This document shows, piece after piece, positions 25,118-33,644 of a DNA stretch of 64,000 bases. The position numbers were made by a program, and so were the translations under genes. The stretch's first letter is position 1. Each line of letters opens with the position of its first letter. The notes beneath the pieces are model-generated. The model saw nothing but the letters and a program-made list of their open reading frames with translations, was not told the origin of the DNA and searched no databases. The DNA is from Mangrovimicrobium sp033283265 (GTDB lineage Bacteria > Pseudomonadota > Gammaproteobacteria > Pseudomonadales > Halieaceae), in the NCBI GenBank assembly GCA_033283265.1, contig JAWMQN010000001.1, forward strand, positions 620,001-684,000. Reading direction: 5' to 3'.

Positions 25118-28042
25118 TCAATCCACCTCTTCCGCAAGCAACTGCTCGCCGCGTTGTCGCGCCCAGCCGGCCACCCCGCCGGCCATCAGCTCCCGGATTG
25201 CCCCGTGCAGGGTTTCCGCCTGCAGCGCTGGCTGCGCACGATGTACCCGCTCGAGGCTGAGCAGGGCCAGCAGGATTTCCGAGGGTCGCTCCATCACCCG
25301 CGCCAGTTGCAGCGCCTCGCGGGCGAAGCCGGCCGCGCGTGCGAAATCCCCGCCCTCGACGCTGCACAGGGCGGCGCGGTTGAGCACGAAGGCCAGGCGC
25401 TGCTTGGCGTCCGCCGCCCGCAGGCCGGCCAGTGCCGTCTCCAGCGGGGCCACATCGCCGGTAATACCGAAGTGGCAAAGCGCTTGCACCGCGCCGGCGA
25501 AAGGTCGCTCGCTGCCCTCGCGCAGGCGTTCGCCGATAGCCACCAGGGTGCGGGCGTGGCGCTCGGCGGCGTGACAGTCGGCGCGCTCGATCTCCACCAT
25601 GGCCAGGTACTCGTTGGCCAGGTATTCCGAGATCCTGTCGCCATCGGTCTTGGCCAGGCTGCGCGCCTCCTCGAGGTGGTCGACCGCCTCGTCGAGGCGG
25701 TCCTCGTAGTAGCGCAGGATGCCCAGGGTCATGGGAATGGCCACGCAGTCCGTGCCCGAGCGGCGGGCCAGCGCCCGCGCTTCCATCACCAGCGCATCGG
25801 CCTCGGACAGGTCGCGCTCAAGCAGCGCCAGGCACTTGGCGGCCTCGGCCTGGCCGAGGACCTGGGCCTGCTCGCTGGCGCCGCGGGTGACCCGCTCGGC
25901 CTGCTGGGAAAAGCGCCGGGCGGCCCGGGTTTCACCGTGCATCCAGCGCAAGTGGGCGGCCATCTGGTAGCCGATCCGCGCGTGGCTGCGCGAGCCGTGG
26001 TCCATCGCCTGCTCGGCGAGGCCGACAAACTCCTGTTCCAGTGCCGGCCAGTCCGCCTCGCTGCTCGCGTTGAGGCGAATCTCGCCCAGTTCGAGGCTGA
26101 GGCAGACCCGCTGGGCGTCGCCCAGCTGGCTGGCGAAGGCCATGCCCTGCCGGTAGAGGTCCATGGCGGCATCGTTTGCGTAGAAGCGCAGGCACAGGCG
26201 GCCCGCGGAAACCATCGCCGTACCCGCCAGCCAGGGGTCGCCGGAGAGGCGCGCGTGGTGGGCGAGATCGGCGGCGAGATCCAGGTCCAGTGCCGCCTCG
26301 ACTTCCAGCAGCTCCGCTGCCCGGCGGTGCATGGCGTGCCGCCGCGACGGACCGAGGGCCTCGTAGATGGCCCGGCGGATCAGTTCGTGGGCGAAGCGCA
26401 GCCCGCGCTCACCGGGCAGCAGCAGGCCCTGCTGCTCGGCCCGCTCCAGCGCGTCGTCGATCAACTGCGGCGGCAGTTCACTGGCCTGCTCCAGGCTGCG
26501 CACGCTGATCCGCGGCGCCAGCACCGAGCACCAGGCCATCAGGTTGCGCGCGTCCTCATCCAGCCCGGCCATGCGCTCGGCGACCAGTTCGGCCAGTGAA
26601 CCGCCGCCCTCCAGCCCGGCCCGGGCCAGCTCCAGCGCGAACAGCGGATTACCGCCGCTCTCCCCGGCGAGCGCCGCCGCGTCGGCAGCGGGAAACTGCT
26701 GTCGGACCAGTTGCTCGATCTCGCCCGCGGACAGCGGTTGCAGCACGATCTCCTCGAGTAGGCCGTCGGCGCGCAGCGCGCGGACCACTTGCTGCAGGGT
26801 GGCGTTGTCGCGCAGTTCGGCCTCGCGGGAAGCGACGATCACCCGCAGCGGCTGGTTGCGATTGTTGCGCAACACGTAGTGCAGCGCGTTGAGGCTGGAG
26901 TCGTCGGCCCAGTGGACGTCGTCGCACAGGGCGACCACCGGGTGGCTGGCGGTCCTGGACTTGAGGTCCGCCACCAGGCTGTCGAAGACCTGCTCGCGGC
27001 TCACCTGGTCGCCGCTGGCCAGCAGGCGGCTGGTGGCGTTTTCGGGCAGGGCGCGGCGCAGGGCGTCGTTCCACACGCCGAAGGGGCGCATGTTTTCCGA
27101 CTCGAAGGCAGTGGCCTTGAGAATGCCGGCGCCGGCCTCCCGGGCCATCGCCGCAGCGGCCTGCAACAGGCAGCTCTTGCCGAGGCCCGGCTCACCGCGC
27201 AGCAGGAGGGCGCGGGCGCCGTCCGCCGCGGCTATGTGCGACCGCAGTGTCGCCAGTGCCGCGTCGCGCCCGACCAGCGAGTAATCCGGGAGCGGCTGGC
27301 GACTGGTGGCTGGGGTCACCGCCGGCGGCGCAGGCTCCTGCAGAGCCCGGCGCAGAGTAGCGGAATCCTTCCCGCCCAGCTCGGCCAGTTTCTCCAGGCC
27401 GATGCGCTGCTGTTGCTGTGCCTCCTCGCGCCGCCCCAGTTGCAACAGCAGGCGGATGAGGTCGAGCCGCGGCGCTTCCTCGAAGGGCTGCAGCGCCACC
27501 CTCGCCTGGGCGTACTCCAGGGCGTCTTCAGGACGGTTGTCGAGGCGCCGGCAGAGTTCCGCCAGAATGCTCGCCCGGGCGCGGATCGCCCGCTCGCGCT
27601 CGCCCACGCACCAGGCGTGGAAGTCGTGGAAATCGGGCAGTTCCAGGCCCTCGAGAAAGCCCCCCTGGCTGCGCCCGGCGATTTCCTGCAGGGCTTGCAG
27701 CGGCATCTCCGCCGCGGCACCCGCGACGCGATGCAGTTCGAGCAGGTCGATATCGACGGCGCTGGTATCGAAGGCCACGCTGTCGCGGTCGGCGATGATC
27801 CGCGGGCAGTCCGGCTCGTCCACCAGTTTGCGGATCTTGGACAGGCTCCAGCGCAGCGAGCCGCGCGGGTCGTCGGGGATCTCCCAGAGCAGCTCACACA
27901 ACTGCTCGCGGCGCAGCGGGCGCGGCTGCAGGGCGAGAAAGGCCAGTAGCCCGCGCGTCTTGCGCGAGGGCGGCAGGGCCTGGGCGCAGCCGTCACGGAG
28001 CACCTCCAGATCGCCCAGCACCTGTAATCGCAGTCCCGACAT
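25118..28042 (-). CDS. BTAD/SARP-type transcriptional activator with AAA ATPase and TPR repeats
   Basis: 974 residues from ATG at 28042, preceded by GGGAGAAG; the open frame runs 57 codons further upstream without a better start. An N-terminal winged helix (LQVLGDLEVLRDG, TRGLLAFLALQP, LLWEIPDDPRGSLRWSLSKI) is followed by a bacterial transcriptional activation domain to about residue 240. Then comes an AAA ATPase (YSLVGRDAALATL, Walker A RGEPGLGKS near residue 300, Walker B VVALCDDVHWADD) and a long C-terminal TPR region. Large STAND-like activators of this kind bind ATP and switch on adjacent genes when a ligand is sensed. It is the first gene of the minus-strand set and is divergent from the AhpD-like and cysteine synthase genes, so it may control both. 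Confidence 0.9.
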   Translation of the reverse strand: MSGLRLQVLGDLEVLRDGCAQALPPSRKTRGLLAFLALQPRPLRREQLCELLWEIPDDPRGSLRWSLSKIRKLVDEPDCPRIIADRDSVAFDTSAVDIDLLELHRVAGAAAEMPLQALQEIAGRSQGGFLEGLELPDFHDFHAWCVGERERAIRARASILAELCRRLDNRPEDALEYAQARVALQPFEEAPRLDLIRLLLQLGRREEAQQQQRIGLEKLAELGGKDSATLRRALQEPAPPAVTPATSRQPLPDYSLVGRDAALATLRSHIAAADGARALLLRGEPGLGKSCLLQAAAAMAREAGAGILKATAFESENMRPFGVWNDALRRALPENATSRLLASGDQVSREQVFDSLVADLKSRTASHPVVALCDDVHWADDSSLNALHYVLRNNRNQPLRVIVASREAELRDNATLQQVVRALRADGLLEEIVLQPLSAGEIEQLVRQQFPAADAAALAGESGGNPLFALELARAGLEGGGSLAELVAERMAGLDEDARNLMAWCSVLAPRISVRSLEQASELPPQLIDDALERAEQQGLLLPGERGLRFAHELIRRAIYEALGPSRRHAMHRRAAELLEVEAALDLDLAADLAHHARLSGDPWLAGTAMVSAGRLCLRFYANDAAMDLYRQGMAFASQLGDAQRVCLSLELGEIRLNASSEADWPALEQEFVGLAEQAMDHGSRSHARIGYQMAAHLRWMHGETRAARRFSQQAERVTRGASEQAQVLGQAEAAKCLALLERDLSEADALVMEARALARRSGTDCVAIPMTLGILRYYEDRLDEAVDHLEEARSLAKTDGDRISEYLANEYLAMVEIERADCHAAERHARTLVAIGERLREGSERPFAGAVQALCHFGITGDVAPLETALAGLRAADAKQRLAFVLNRAALCSVEGGDFARAAGFAREALQLARVMERPSEILLALLSLERVHRAQPALQAETLHGAIRELMAGGVAGWARQRGEQLLAEEVD

Positions 28043-28239
28043 CTTCTCCCGACTTCCTGTTGGGTAATGTCCGCAAGTATAGGAAGGTGCCCACGGCGAG
28101 TCGAACCCCGCAGCCCCCGAACTGTGCTTTGCAGTGAAAAAACACGCTGCCGGGAGAAATACCACGCTGGCTTCCACGCCACCTACAGCGCCGCCGCGGG
28201 AAAATAGCGGCAAGCTGGGATAACGACTGGAGATAGCCC

Positions 28240-28845
28240 ATGAGTTTCATCGACACCACGTCACCGGAGCAGGCCCGCGGCCAGACCGGGGCCATGTACG
28301 AGCGCCTGCGCGCCGCCGAGGGCTACCTGCCCAATTACGCGCGGCTGTTCAGCCACCGCCCCGCGCTGATGGAACACATCCGCCACCTCATGGAGGCACT
28401 GCGCGAACCCATGCCCCCGCGGCTGTGGAAACTCGCCAACCTCGGCGCCGCCAGGGCCAGCGACAGCTCCTACTGTTCGCTGGTCTTCGCGCGCAAATTG
28501 CTAAGGGGTACACTGAGCGCAGAGCAACTGCGGGCCCTCACCGACGGGGGCGATGCCGCACTGGACGCCGCCGGCCGCGCAGCCATGGATTTCGCCGGGC
28601 GGGTGGCGCGCGAGCCGACCCGGATCGAACAGGGCGACATCGACTACCTGCGCGACTGCGGCTTCAGCGACACGGAGATTTTCGACCTGGCGGCGGCGGC
28701 CGCCTTCCGCTGTTTTTTCTCGCGCATCGGCGACGCCCTCGGGGCGCCGGCGGACGCGGAACTGGCAGAGGGACTGGACCCGGAACTGGTGCAGGCGCTG
28801 TGCACGGGACGAACTCCCGCCGGCCCTGGACAGCAACCAACATAA
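28240..28845 (+). CDS. AhpD-like carboxymuconolactone decarboxylase-family protein
   Basis: 201 residues, all-helical, with the peroxidase-related AhpD/CMD fold (MYERLRAAEGYLPNYARLFS, LWKLANLGAARASDSSYCSL). AhpD proteins use a CxxC pair; here the first position is Ser and only the SYCSLVF cysteine is left. It is more like the single-Cys branch, so disulfide reductase activity may be lost. First gene of the plus-strand pair; cysteine synthase-glutaredoxin follows after 15 bp. It is divergent from the BTAD-type regulator. Confidence 0.82.
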   Translation: MSFIDTTSPEQARGQTGAMYERLRAAEGYLPNYARLFSHRPALMEHIRHLMEALREPMPPRLWKLANLGAARASDSSYCSLVFARKLLRGTLSAEQLRALTDGGDAALDAAGRAAMDFAGRVAREPTRIEQGDIDYLRDCGFSDTEIFDLAAAAAFRCFFSRIGDALGAPADAELAEGLDPELVQALCTGRTPAGPGQQPT

Positions 28846-28860
28846 AGCAGAGGACAGGCC

Positions 28861-30348
28861 ATGAACGGCATCTACGACAACATCCTGGAAACCGTGGGCA
28901 ACACCCCGGTGGTGCGCATCAACAAGCTCGCCCCGGAGCACGTCAATCTCTACGTCAAGGTCGAGGCCTTCAACCCGATGGGCTCGGTCAAGGACCGCCT
29001 GGCCGTGGGCATCATCGAGGCCGCCGAGCGCGACGGGTCACTGCGCCCCGGGCAGACCGTGGTGGAAGCCACCAGCGGCAATACCGGCATCGGCCTGGCC
29101 ATGGTCTGCGCCCAGAAGGGTTACCCGCTGGTCGTCACCATGCCGGAAAACGCCAGCGTGGAGCGGCGCAAGATCATGCGCTTCCTCGGCGCGCGGGTGG
29201 TGCTCACCCCGGCGGCGGAGAAAGGCACCGGCATGCTGCGCAAGGCGATGGAACTGGCCGAAACCCATGACTGGTTCCTGCCGCGCCAGTTCGAGAACGA
29301 GGCCAATGCCGACGCTCACTCGCGCACCACCGCACCGGAAATCCTGCGCGCCTTCGAGGGCCAGCGGCTGGACTACTTCGTCACCGGCTTCGGCACCGGC
29401 GGCACGCTGAAGGGCGTGGCCCGGGTACTGAAAGAAGCGCGCCCGGACATCCGCATCATCGCCACGGAGCCGGAAAACTCGGCCATCCTCGCCTCGGGCA
29501 TCGCCCAGCAGTACGCCGCCGACGGCACCCCGGCAGCCAGCCACCCCGGCTTCCGGCCGCACCTGATGCAGGGCTGGTCACCGGACTTCATCTCCAAGCT
29601 GGCCGGCGATGTACTCGATGCAGGCCTGGTGGATGAATTCGTCGGCGTCAATGGCGACGCCTCCCTGCGCCTGGCACGGGAACTGGCCTGCAAGGAGGGT
29701 ATCTTCTGCGGCATCACCGCGGGTGCGACCTTCCACGGCGCCCTGCAGGTCGCCGAGCGCGCCCCGGCCGGCAGCACCATCCTGTGCATGCTGCCCGACA
29801 CCGGCGAGCGCTATCTCAGCACGCCGCTGTTCGACGACATCCCCGCGGACATGACCGAGGAGGAACTCGCCCTCTCCGAGTCCACGCCCGGCTGTCGCTT
29901 CAGCGGCGGTGGCGCTGCGCCAGTTGCGGGTACGGCGGTTGCCGCGAAAGCCAGCGCGCTGGAATTTCTCGACCAGGCCATCGGGCAGCGCGAGCAGCCG
30001 GTGGTCATGTTCGCCCTGGAGTGGTGTGAGTTCTGCTGGTCCGTGCGCAAGATGCTGCGCGAACTGGGCGTCGACTACCGCTCCATCGATCTCGATTCCG
30101 TGGCCTTCCAGCAGGACAACCTCGGCGGCGATATCCGCGCCGCCCTGCAGGAGCGCATCGGCTCGCCGACCATTCCCCAGGTGTTCGTCGGCGGCGAGTA
30201 CGTCGGCGGCGCCACGGAGACCTTCGACGCCTTCAACGCGGGGGAACTGCAGCAGCTGTTCGAGCGCCACGGGGTCGATTACGAGCGCGGGATGAGCTTC
30301 GACGCCTACAGCTTCCTGCCGCGCTGGCTGCAGACGCGCAGTGGCTAG
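28861..30348 (+). CDS. Cysteine synthase-like PLP enzyme fused to a glutaredoxin domain
   Basis: 495 residues. The first 320 or so form a complete fold-type II PLP enzyme of the cysteine synthase/cystathionine beta-synthase group: Lys44 in NPMGSVKDR, the substrate loop TSGNTGIGLA, and the phosphate loop GFGTGGTLKG. A linker of about 45 residues (ending PVAGTAVAAKAS) leads to a glutaredoxin domain with redox pair C389-E-F-C392, the cis-Pro segment GSPTIPQVFV and GGEYVGGATE. A tail (SFDAYSFLPRWLQ) follows. The fusion suggests that thiol formation and dithiol reduction are coupled, for example reduction of a bound persulfide or mixed disulfide; that is inference. It overlaps the convergent gene by 4 bp. 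Confidence 0.9.
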   Translation: MNGIYDNILETVGNTPVVRINKLAPEHVNLYVKVEAFNPMGSVKDRLAVGIIEAAERDGSLRPGQTVVEATSGNTGIGLAMVCAQKGYPLVVTMPENASVERRKIMRFLGARVVLTPAAEKGTGMLRKAMELAETHDWFLPRQFENEANADAHSRTTAPEILRAFEGQRLDYFVTGFGTGGTLKGVARVLKEARPDIRIIATEPENSAILASGIAQQYAADGTPAASHPGFRPHLMQGWSPDFISKLAGDVLDAGLVDEFVGVNGDASLRLARELACKEGIFCGITAGATFHGALQVAERAPAGSTILCMLPDTGERYLSTPLFDDIPADMTEEELALSESTPGCRFSGGGAAPVAGTAVAAKASALEFLDQAIGQREQPVVMFALEWCEFCWSVRKMLRELGVDYRSIDLDSVAFQQDNLGGDIRAALQERIGSPTIPQVFVGGEYVGGATETFDAFNAGELQQLFERHGVDYERGMSFDAYSFLPRWLQTRSG

Positions 30349-30887
30349 TGTGCTTGGTCGGCCCCGGCATTTCTGACCTCGCCCCAGGAATAGGGGAAGT
30401 GGCCGCCTTCCTCAGTTGTGAGATAGAGGGGATAGGAGGCAAGCTCCGGGTGCTTCTCGAGAAAATATTCCAGTGTTTCCGGCGAGTAATCCTTGAGGAT
30501 TTCCCAATTAACGCCGCGCAAATTCCGCTTCTCGGTAACTATCCAATTACCGATGTAGGTGGCCGTACCCGCATCCACGACAAACGATGCATCCGCGTCG
30601 TCCGGCCTGGCGTACTTCAAATCCTTGACGTCGTCATACATCGACCGGAACGAGTGCAAATAATATCTCCCGGCTGCCACAACCAAAGGCTTGTCCCGCC
30701 ACCAGTTCAACCTGACGCGTTCCCCGGTAGTCATCTCCACCAGGAGAAACGAATCGGCCGTCCGCTTGGACTCGACGATGGAAAACAGCAGCAGGGCCTC
30801 GCCCTCGCCCAGCTCCCAGGAGAAAGCCGAACTGGAGTGGCTCAGTACCATCAGGCTGAAAAGGTAAGGGGCTACGTTGCGCAACAT
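30345..30887 (-). CDS. Secreted protein of unknown function
   Basis: 180 residues with a short signal peptide (PYLFSLMVLSHSSSAFS). The mature part is a beta-rich domain (GEALLLFSIVESKRTADSFL, ERVRLNWWRDKPLVVAAGRYYLHSF) and a C-terminal Tyr/Glu-rich part (SPETLEYFLEKHPELASYPL). There is one Cys-free mature chain and no known motif. The gene converges on the cysteine synthase fusion and overlaps it by 4 bp. It has no visible partner and I do not recognise a family. Confidence 0.72.
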   Translation of the reverse strand: MLRNVAPYLFSLMVLSHSSSAFSWELGEGEALLLFSIVESKRTADSFLLVEMTTGERVRLNWWRDKPLVVAAGRYYLHSFRSMYDDVKDLKYARPDDADASFVVDAGTATYIGNWIVTEKRNLRGVNWEILKDYSPETLEYFLEKHPELASYPLYLTTEEGGHFPYSWGEVRNAGADQAH

Positions 30888-31053
30888 TCCTTGTTTCCGG
30901 TCAAACTCAATGGCCGAATGTTAATCCGTCGGGGCCGTGCCGGCCAGCACTGCGGGTCAAAACGTGGGAGCAGCAGGAGCACCGGCCCCTTTCTCGCCCC
31001 GCCCCCGGGCCACGACCCTACGTCGGCACACGCTGGCGGCAGGACACTGTAGC

Positions 31054-33378
31054 CTAGATGCTCACTTCATTGCTGTAGCCCGAACTGCCAGCGCTATTGC
31101 GGGCCCTGATCCGGTAGCGGTAGCCGGCGGTGGTGGGCACCGCCGCGGTTGTCTGGTCCGCGCTCACACTGACGTAGTCCGACCACGGGCAGGAGACCGT
31201 CCGGTTCTTGCCCTTCCCGCTCGTGACTTCCTGGCAGGACTCGATGACGAACTCGCTCTCGTTGTTCGAGTTGTCACTCCATTGCAGGCTGACGCCGGTG
31301 ATGGTGCGGTTTTTCCCCTTGCCGCTCTGCTGCAGGACGCTCTGCAGGTTGCTCGGCGCCGCCGGCAGCGCCGACGACGCCGGCTCGCTGACTGCTACCG
31401 ACTGGCTTGCGCTGGCACTCGCGCCCTGGTCGTCCATGACGCTCAGGCTGACCGTGTAGACCCCCGCCGCGCTGTAGGTGTGCACGGGGCTGGTCCCGGT
31501 GGCGGTGCTGCCGTCGCCGAAATCCCACAGCCGGGAGACGAGGCTGCCGTCCGCGTCGGACGAGGTATCACTGAAACTCGCCGTCAGGTCGGCGGTGCTG
31601 AACGTAAACGACGCGCTGGGCTCGATATTCGCCGGCCCGCCCGCAGTGTCGAATTCCACGTGCAGCAGCGGCGCGACCTCGGCATCCCCATCCCAGGCGT
31701 GTGCACTGCGGTCGCCGCTGGCCGACAGGGTGAAGGCCAGGTTGTTGCCCGACCCCCAGCCCGGCCGGTCGACGATGGCCTGCACCAGGGCGGCGATATC
31801 CGGGGAGCGCTGCAATTCACCCGTGCTCCAGGGCACGATATCCCACTGCCGCTGCCCTGTGGTGGCCCGGCCACTGACGCTGTGGGGCGCGGCGCTGAAG
31901 GCCCCCGCGGAATCCTCGTCGATGGCGCGGATCTGCGCACTGGTCGCGGTGCTGCCGGGCGCGGCGACGCTGAACTCGAGGTAGGCGCTGGTGATGGTCG
32001 CTCCCGGCGGGATGGCGACATTGACGAAGCGCAGGCCGATGAGTTGTTCGGCAGCGACTGCCACGGCGCCGTCGTAGCCCAATTTCAGGTCCGTGCTGTC
32101 GAACAGCACGTTGCCGCTGGTGGTGCTCTCCTCCACGTCATCCGCGGCCTGGCCGATACGCAGGTTGATGACCGTGCCATCGGTCGCCACGCTCTGGCGG
32201 AAATCGCTGGCGATGGGCGCTGTCAGCCGGCCGGTTTCCGCGTTGTTCCGCTGCCCGGCCACGCCGGTGGCCTCGCCGGCATAGGCGATATCGGGATTGG
32301 AGAAGCGCGCGACGCGGGTACAGCCCGCGGCGCACTGCGACCCGTAGGACATGACCGTGCGGAAGGCGCCGTCGACATAGTGGGCGAAGGAGAACTCGTA
32401 GGAGGCCTGGGAAGGATTGGTGCCGACGCTGCTGTTCTCGACATTGTGTTCCATGCCGAGGTTGTGCCCGTGCTCGTGGGCGAAGGTGAGATTGCCCACG
32501 GCGCAGTCGACGTCGGTAGCCGCGTAGGCGTAAGAGGCGAAGCCCGGGCCGGGGTCGCGTTGTACCCAGGCGGTGCCACAGGAGGCCGGGGTATCCACCA
32601 GGACGGAAACCATGTCAGCCCCGGTTTGCTCGCGCAGGGCCGCGACGCCGGCATCGCCGGTCACCCAGCTCAGGGCGTCCGAGGTCGTACCGCTATCGTC
32701 GAAGACCACTTCCTGGGTGCCGACGAGACGGTAGCGCAGGTTCATGGCGCTCTCGGCGAAGGCCGCGTTGGAGGTATCCACCGCGGACTGGATGAGCGCC
32801 TCGACGCCGGCACTTCCGCCGCGGGAAGCGCGGGCAGCGGCGGTGTAGACCGCCAGCAGGTCGACCACGTGGACGGCGTCCGCAGTGCCCGCCTGGGCCA
32901 GCGGGTAGGTCATGCCCTGGCCTGAAGCGACCTGGTCCTCGCCGGAATCGCAGCCGGGAAAGGCGGCGGTGTCCAGCTGCTCGACGATGTGCTGGCCATT
33001 CTCCCCGGGGCGAATCTCGTAGACCTCGCCATCGAAGGTAAGCCGGCCGTAAGCCAGCCCCTGGTGGATGGTCAGCAGCGCCTGGCTGGCGGCGTGCCCG
33101 GCGGCCCTGCCCTGCCACAGGGCGTTGCCACCGGCGCGATTCTCGAAGCCCGTTCGCTGCAATACGATGGCCCGTCCGTTGGGCAGCTTCAGGCTGAGCT
33201 GCGCGCTGCCGCTGCGGGGGCCGCGCAGGTCGATGGCACCCGACAGCGCCGCGAGCCCGTAGGGGCCGCTGGCGCCGGGATTGGCCTGTGAGGGGAACAA
33301 CTCGGAGGGGGGAGCTGCATACGCACCGGCACACAGCCCCACGGCCGCCACAGCGGCCAGGAAAGCCCTGATCTTCAT
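31054..33378 (-). CDS. Secreted metzincin metalloprotease with PKD and fibronectin III domains
   Basis: 774 residues from ATG at 33378, which begins a signal peptide (MKIRAFLAAVAAVGLCAGAY). The site HEHGHNLGMEH (residues 301-311) is a full metzincin zinc motif, followed by the Met-turn VMSYGS, as in reprolysin-like bacterial peptidases. After it come a beta-sandwich of the DNRLRE/carbohydrate-binding type (NLRIGQAADDVEEST, YLEFSVAAPGSTATSAQIRA, WDIVPWSTGELQRSPDI), a PKD domain (SFSDTSSDADGS, LWDFGDGSTATGTSPVHTYS) and a C-terminal Fn3-like domain with a CPWSDYVSV segment. Probably secreted to act on extracellular protein or a glycoprotein matrix. The ribosome binding site is weak. Confidence 0.87.
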   Translation of the reverse strand: MKIRAFLAAVAAVGLCAGAYAAPPSELFPSQANPGASGPYGLAALSGAIDLRGPRSGSAQLSLKLPNGRAIVLQRTGFENRAGGNALWQGRAAGHAASQALLTIHQGLAYGRLTFDGEVYEIRPGENGQHIVEQLDTAAFPGCDSGEDQVASGQGMTYPLAQAGTADAVHVVDLLAVYTAAARASRGGSAGVEALIQSAVDTSNAAFAESAMNLRYRLVGTQEVVFDDSGTTSDALSWVTGDAGVAALREQTGADMVSVLVDTPASCGTAWVQRDPGPGFASYAYAATDVDCAVGNLTFAHEHGHNLGMEHNVENSSVGTNPSQASYEFSFAHYVDGAFRTVMSYGSQCAAGCTRVARFSNPDIAYAGEATGVAGQRNNAETGRLTAPIASDFRQSVATDGTVINLRIGQAADDVEESTTSGNVLFDSTDLKLGYDGAVAVAAEQLIGLRFVNVAIPPGATITSAYLEFSVAAPGSTATSAQIRAIDEDSAGAFSAAPHSVSGRATTGQRQWDIVPWSTGELQRSPDIAALVQAIVDRPGWGSGNNLAFTLSASGDRSAHAWDGDAEVAPLLHVEFDTAGGPANIEPSASFTFSTADLTASFSDTSSDADGSLVSRLWDFGDGSTATGTSPVHTYSAAGVYTVSLSVMDDQGASASASQSVAVSEPASSALPAAPSNLQSVLQQSGKGKNRTITGVSLQWSDNSNNESEFVIESCQEVTSGKGKNRTVSCPWSDYVSVSADQTTAAVPTTAGYRYRIRARNSAGSSGYSNEVSI

Positions 33379-33563
33379 AACTACACGTCCCGAATAACAC
33401 GTCTTATGCCCGATTCTCACCCCGGCGACTTCCCTGCCCCGGGCCAATCCCGACGGGGGGATCAGGCTTGTGCTAACCCTACCTCAATTGGTCATTTTTT
33501 GCTCAGGAAAAGTGTAAAAATCTCGCAATTTCCGCGGTGTGACGTGGCTCTCGGAAAGCAGTG

Positions 33564-33593
33564 CACCCCGCACCGCACGAGCGGCGCGGGGTG
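33564..33593 (-). terminator. Long GC hairpin downstream of the giant adhesin gene
   Basis: CACCCCGC / GCGGGGTG encloses CCGC-ACGA-GCGG, giving a hairpin of 12 paired bases about 50 bases after the adhesin stop. No clear T run follows on the minus strand, so it may be a poor terminator or an mRNA 3' stabiliser. Confidence 0.5.
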
Positions 33594-33644
33594 AGGCAGG
33601 AGCGCCAAGGCCGCTTGCCTGAACGCTGCCCGGGATGCCCCGGG

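Noticed and set aside
30937..32925. A 662-codon plus-strand frame over the second metzincin gene
   Set aside because: It is antisense to a gene with a full zinc motif, PKD and Fn3 domains. Its translation is Gly/Ala/Arg-rich without motifs, typical of shadow frames in GC-rich DNA.
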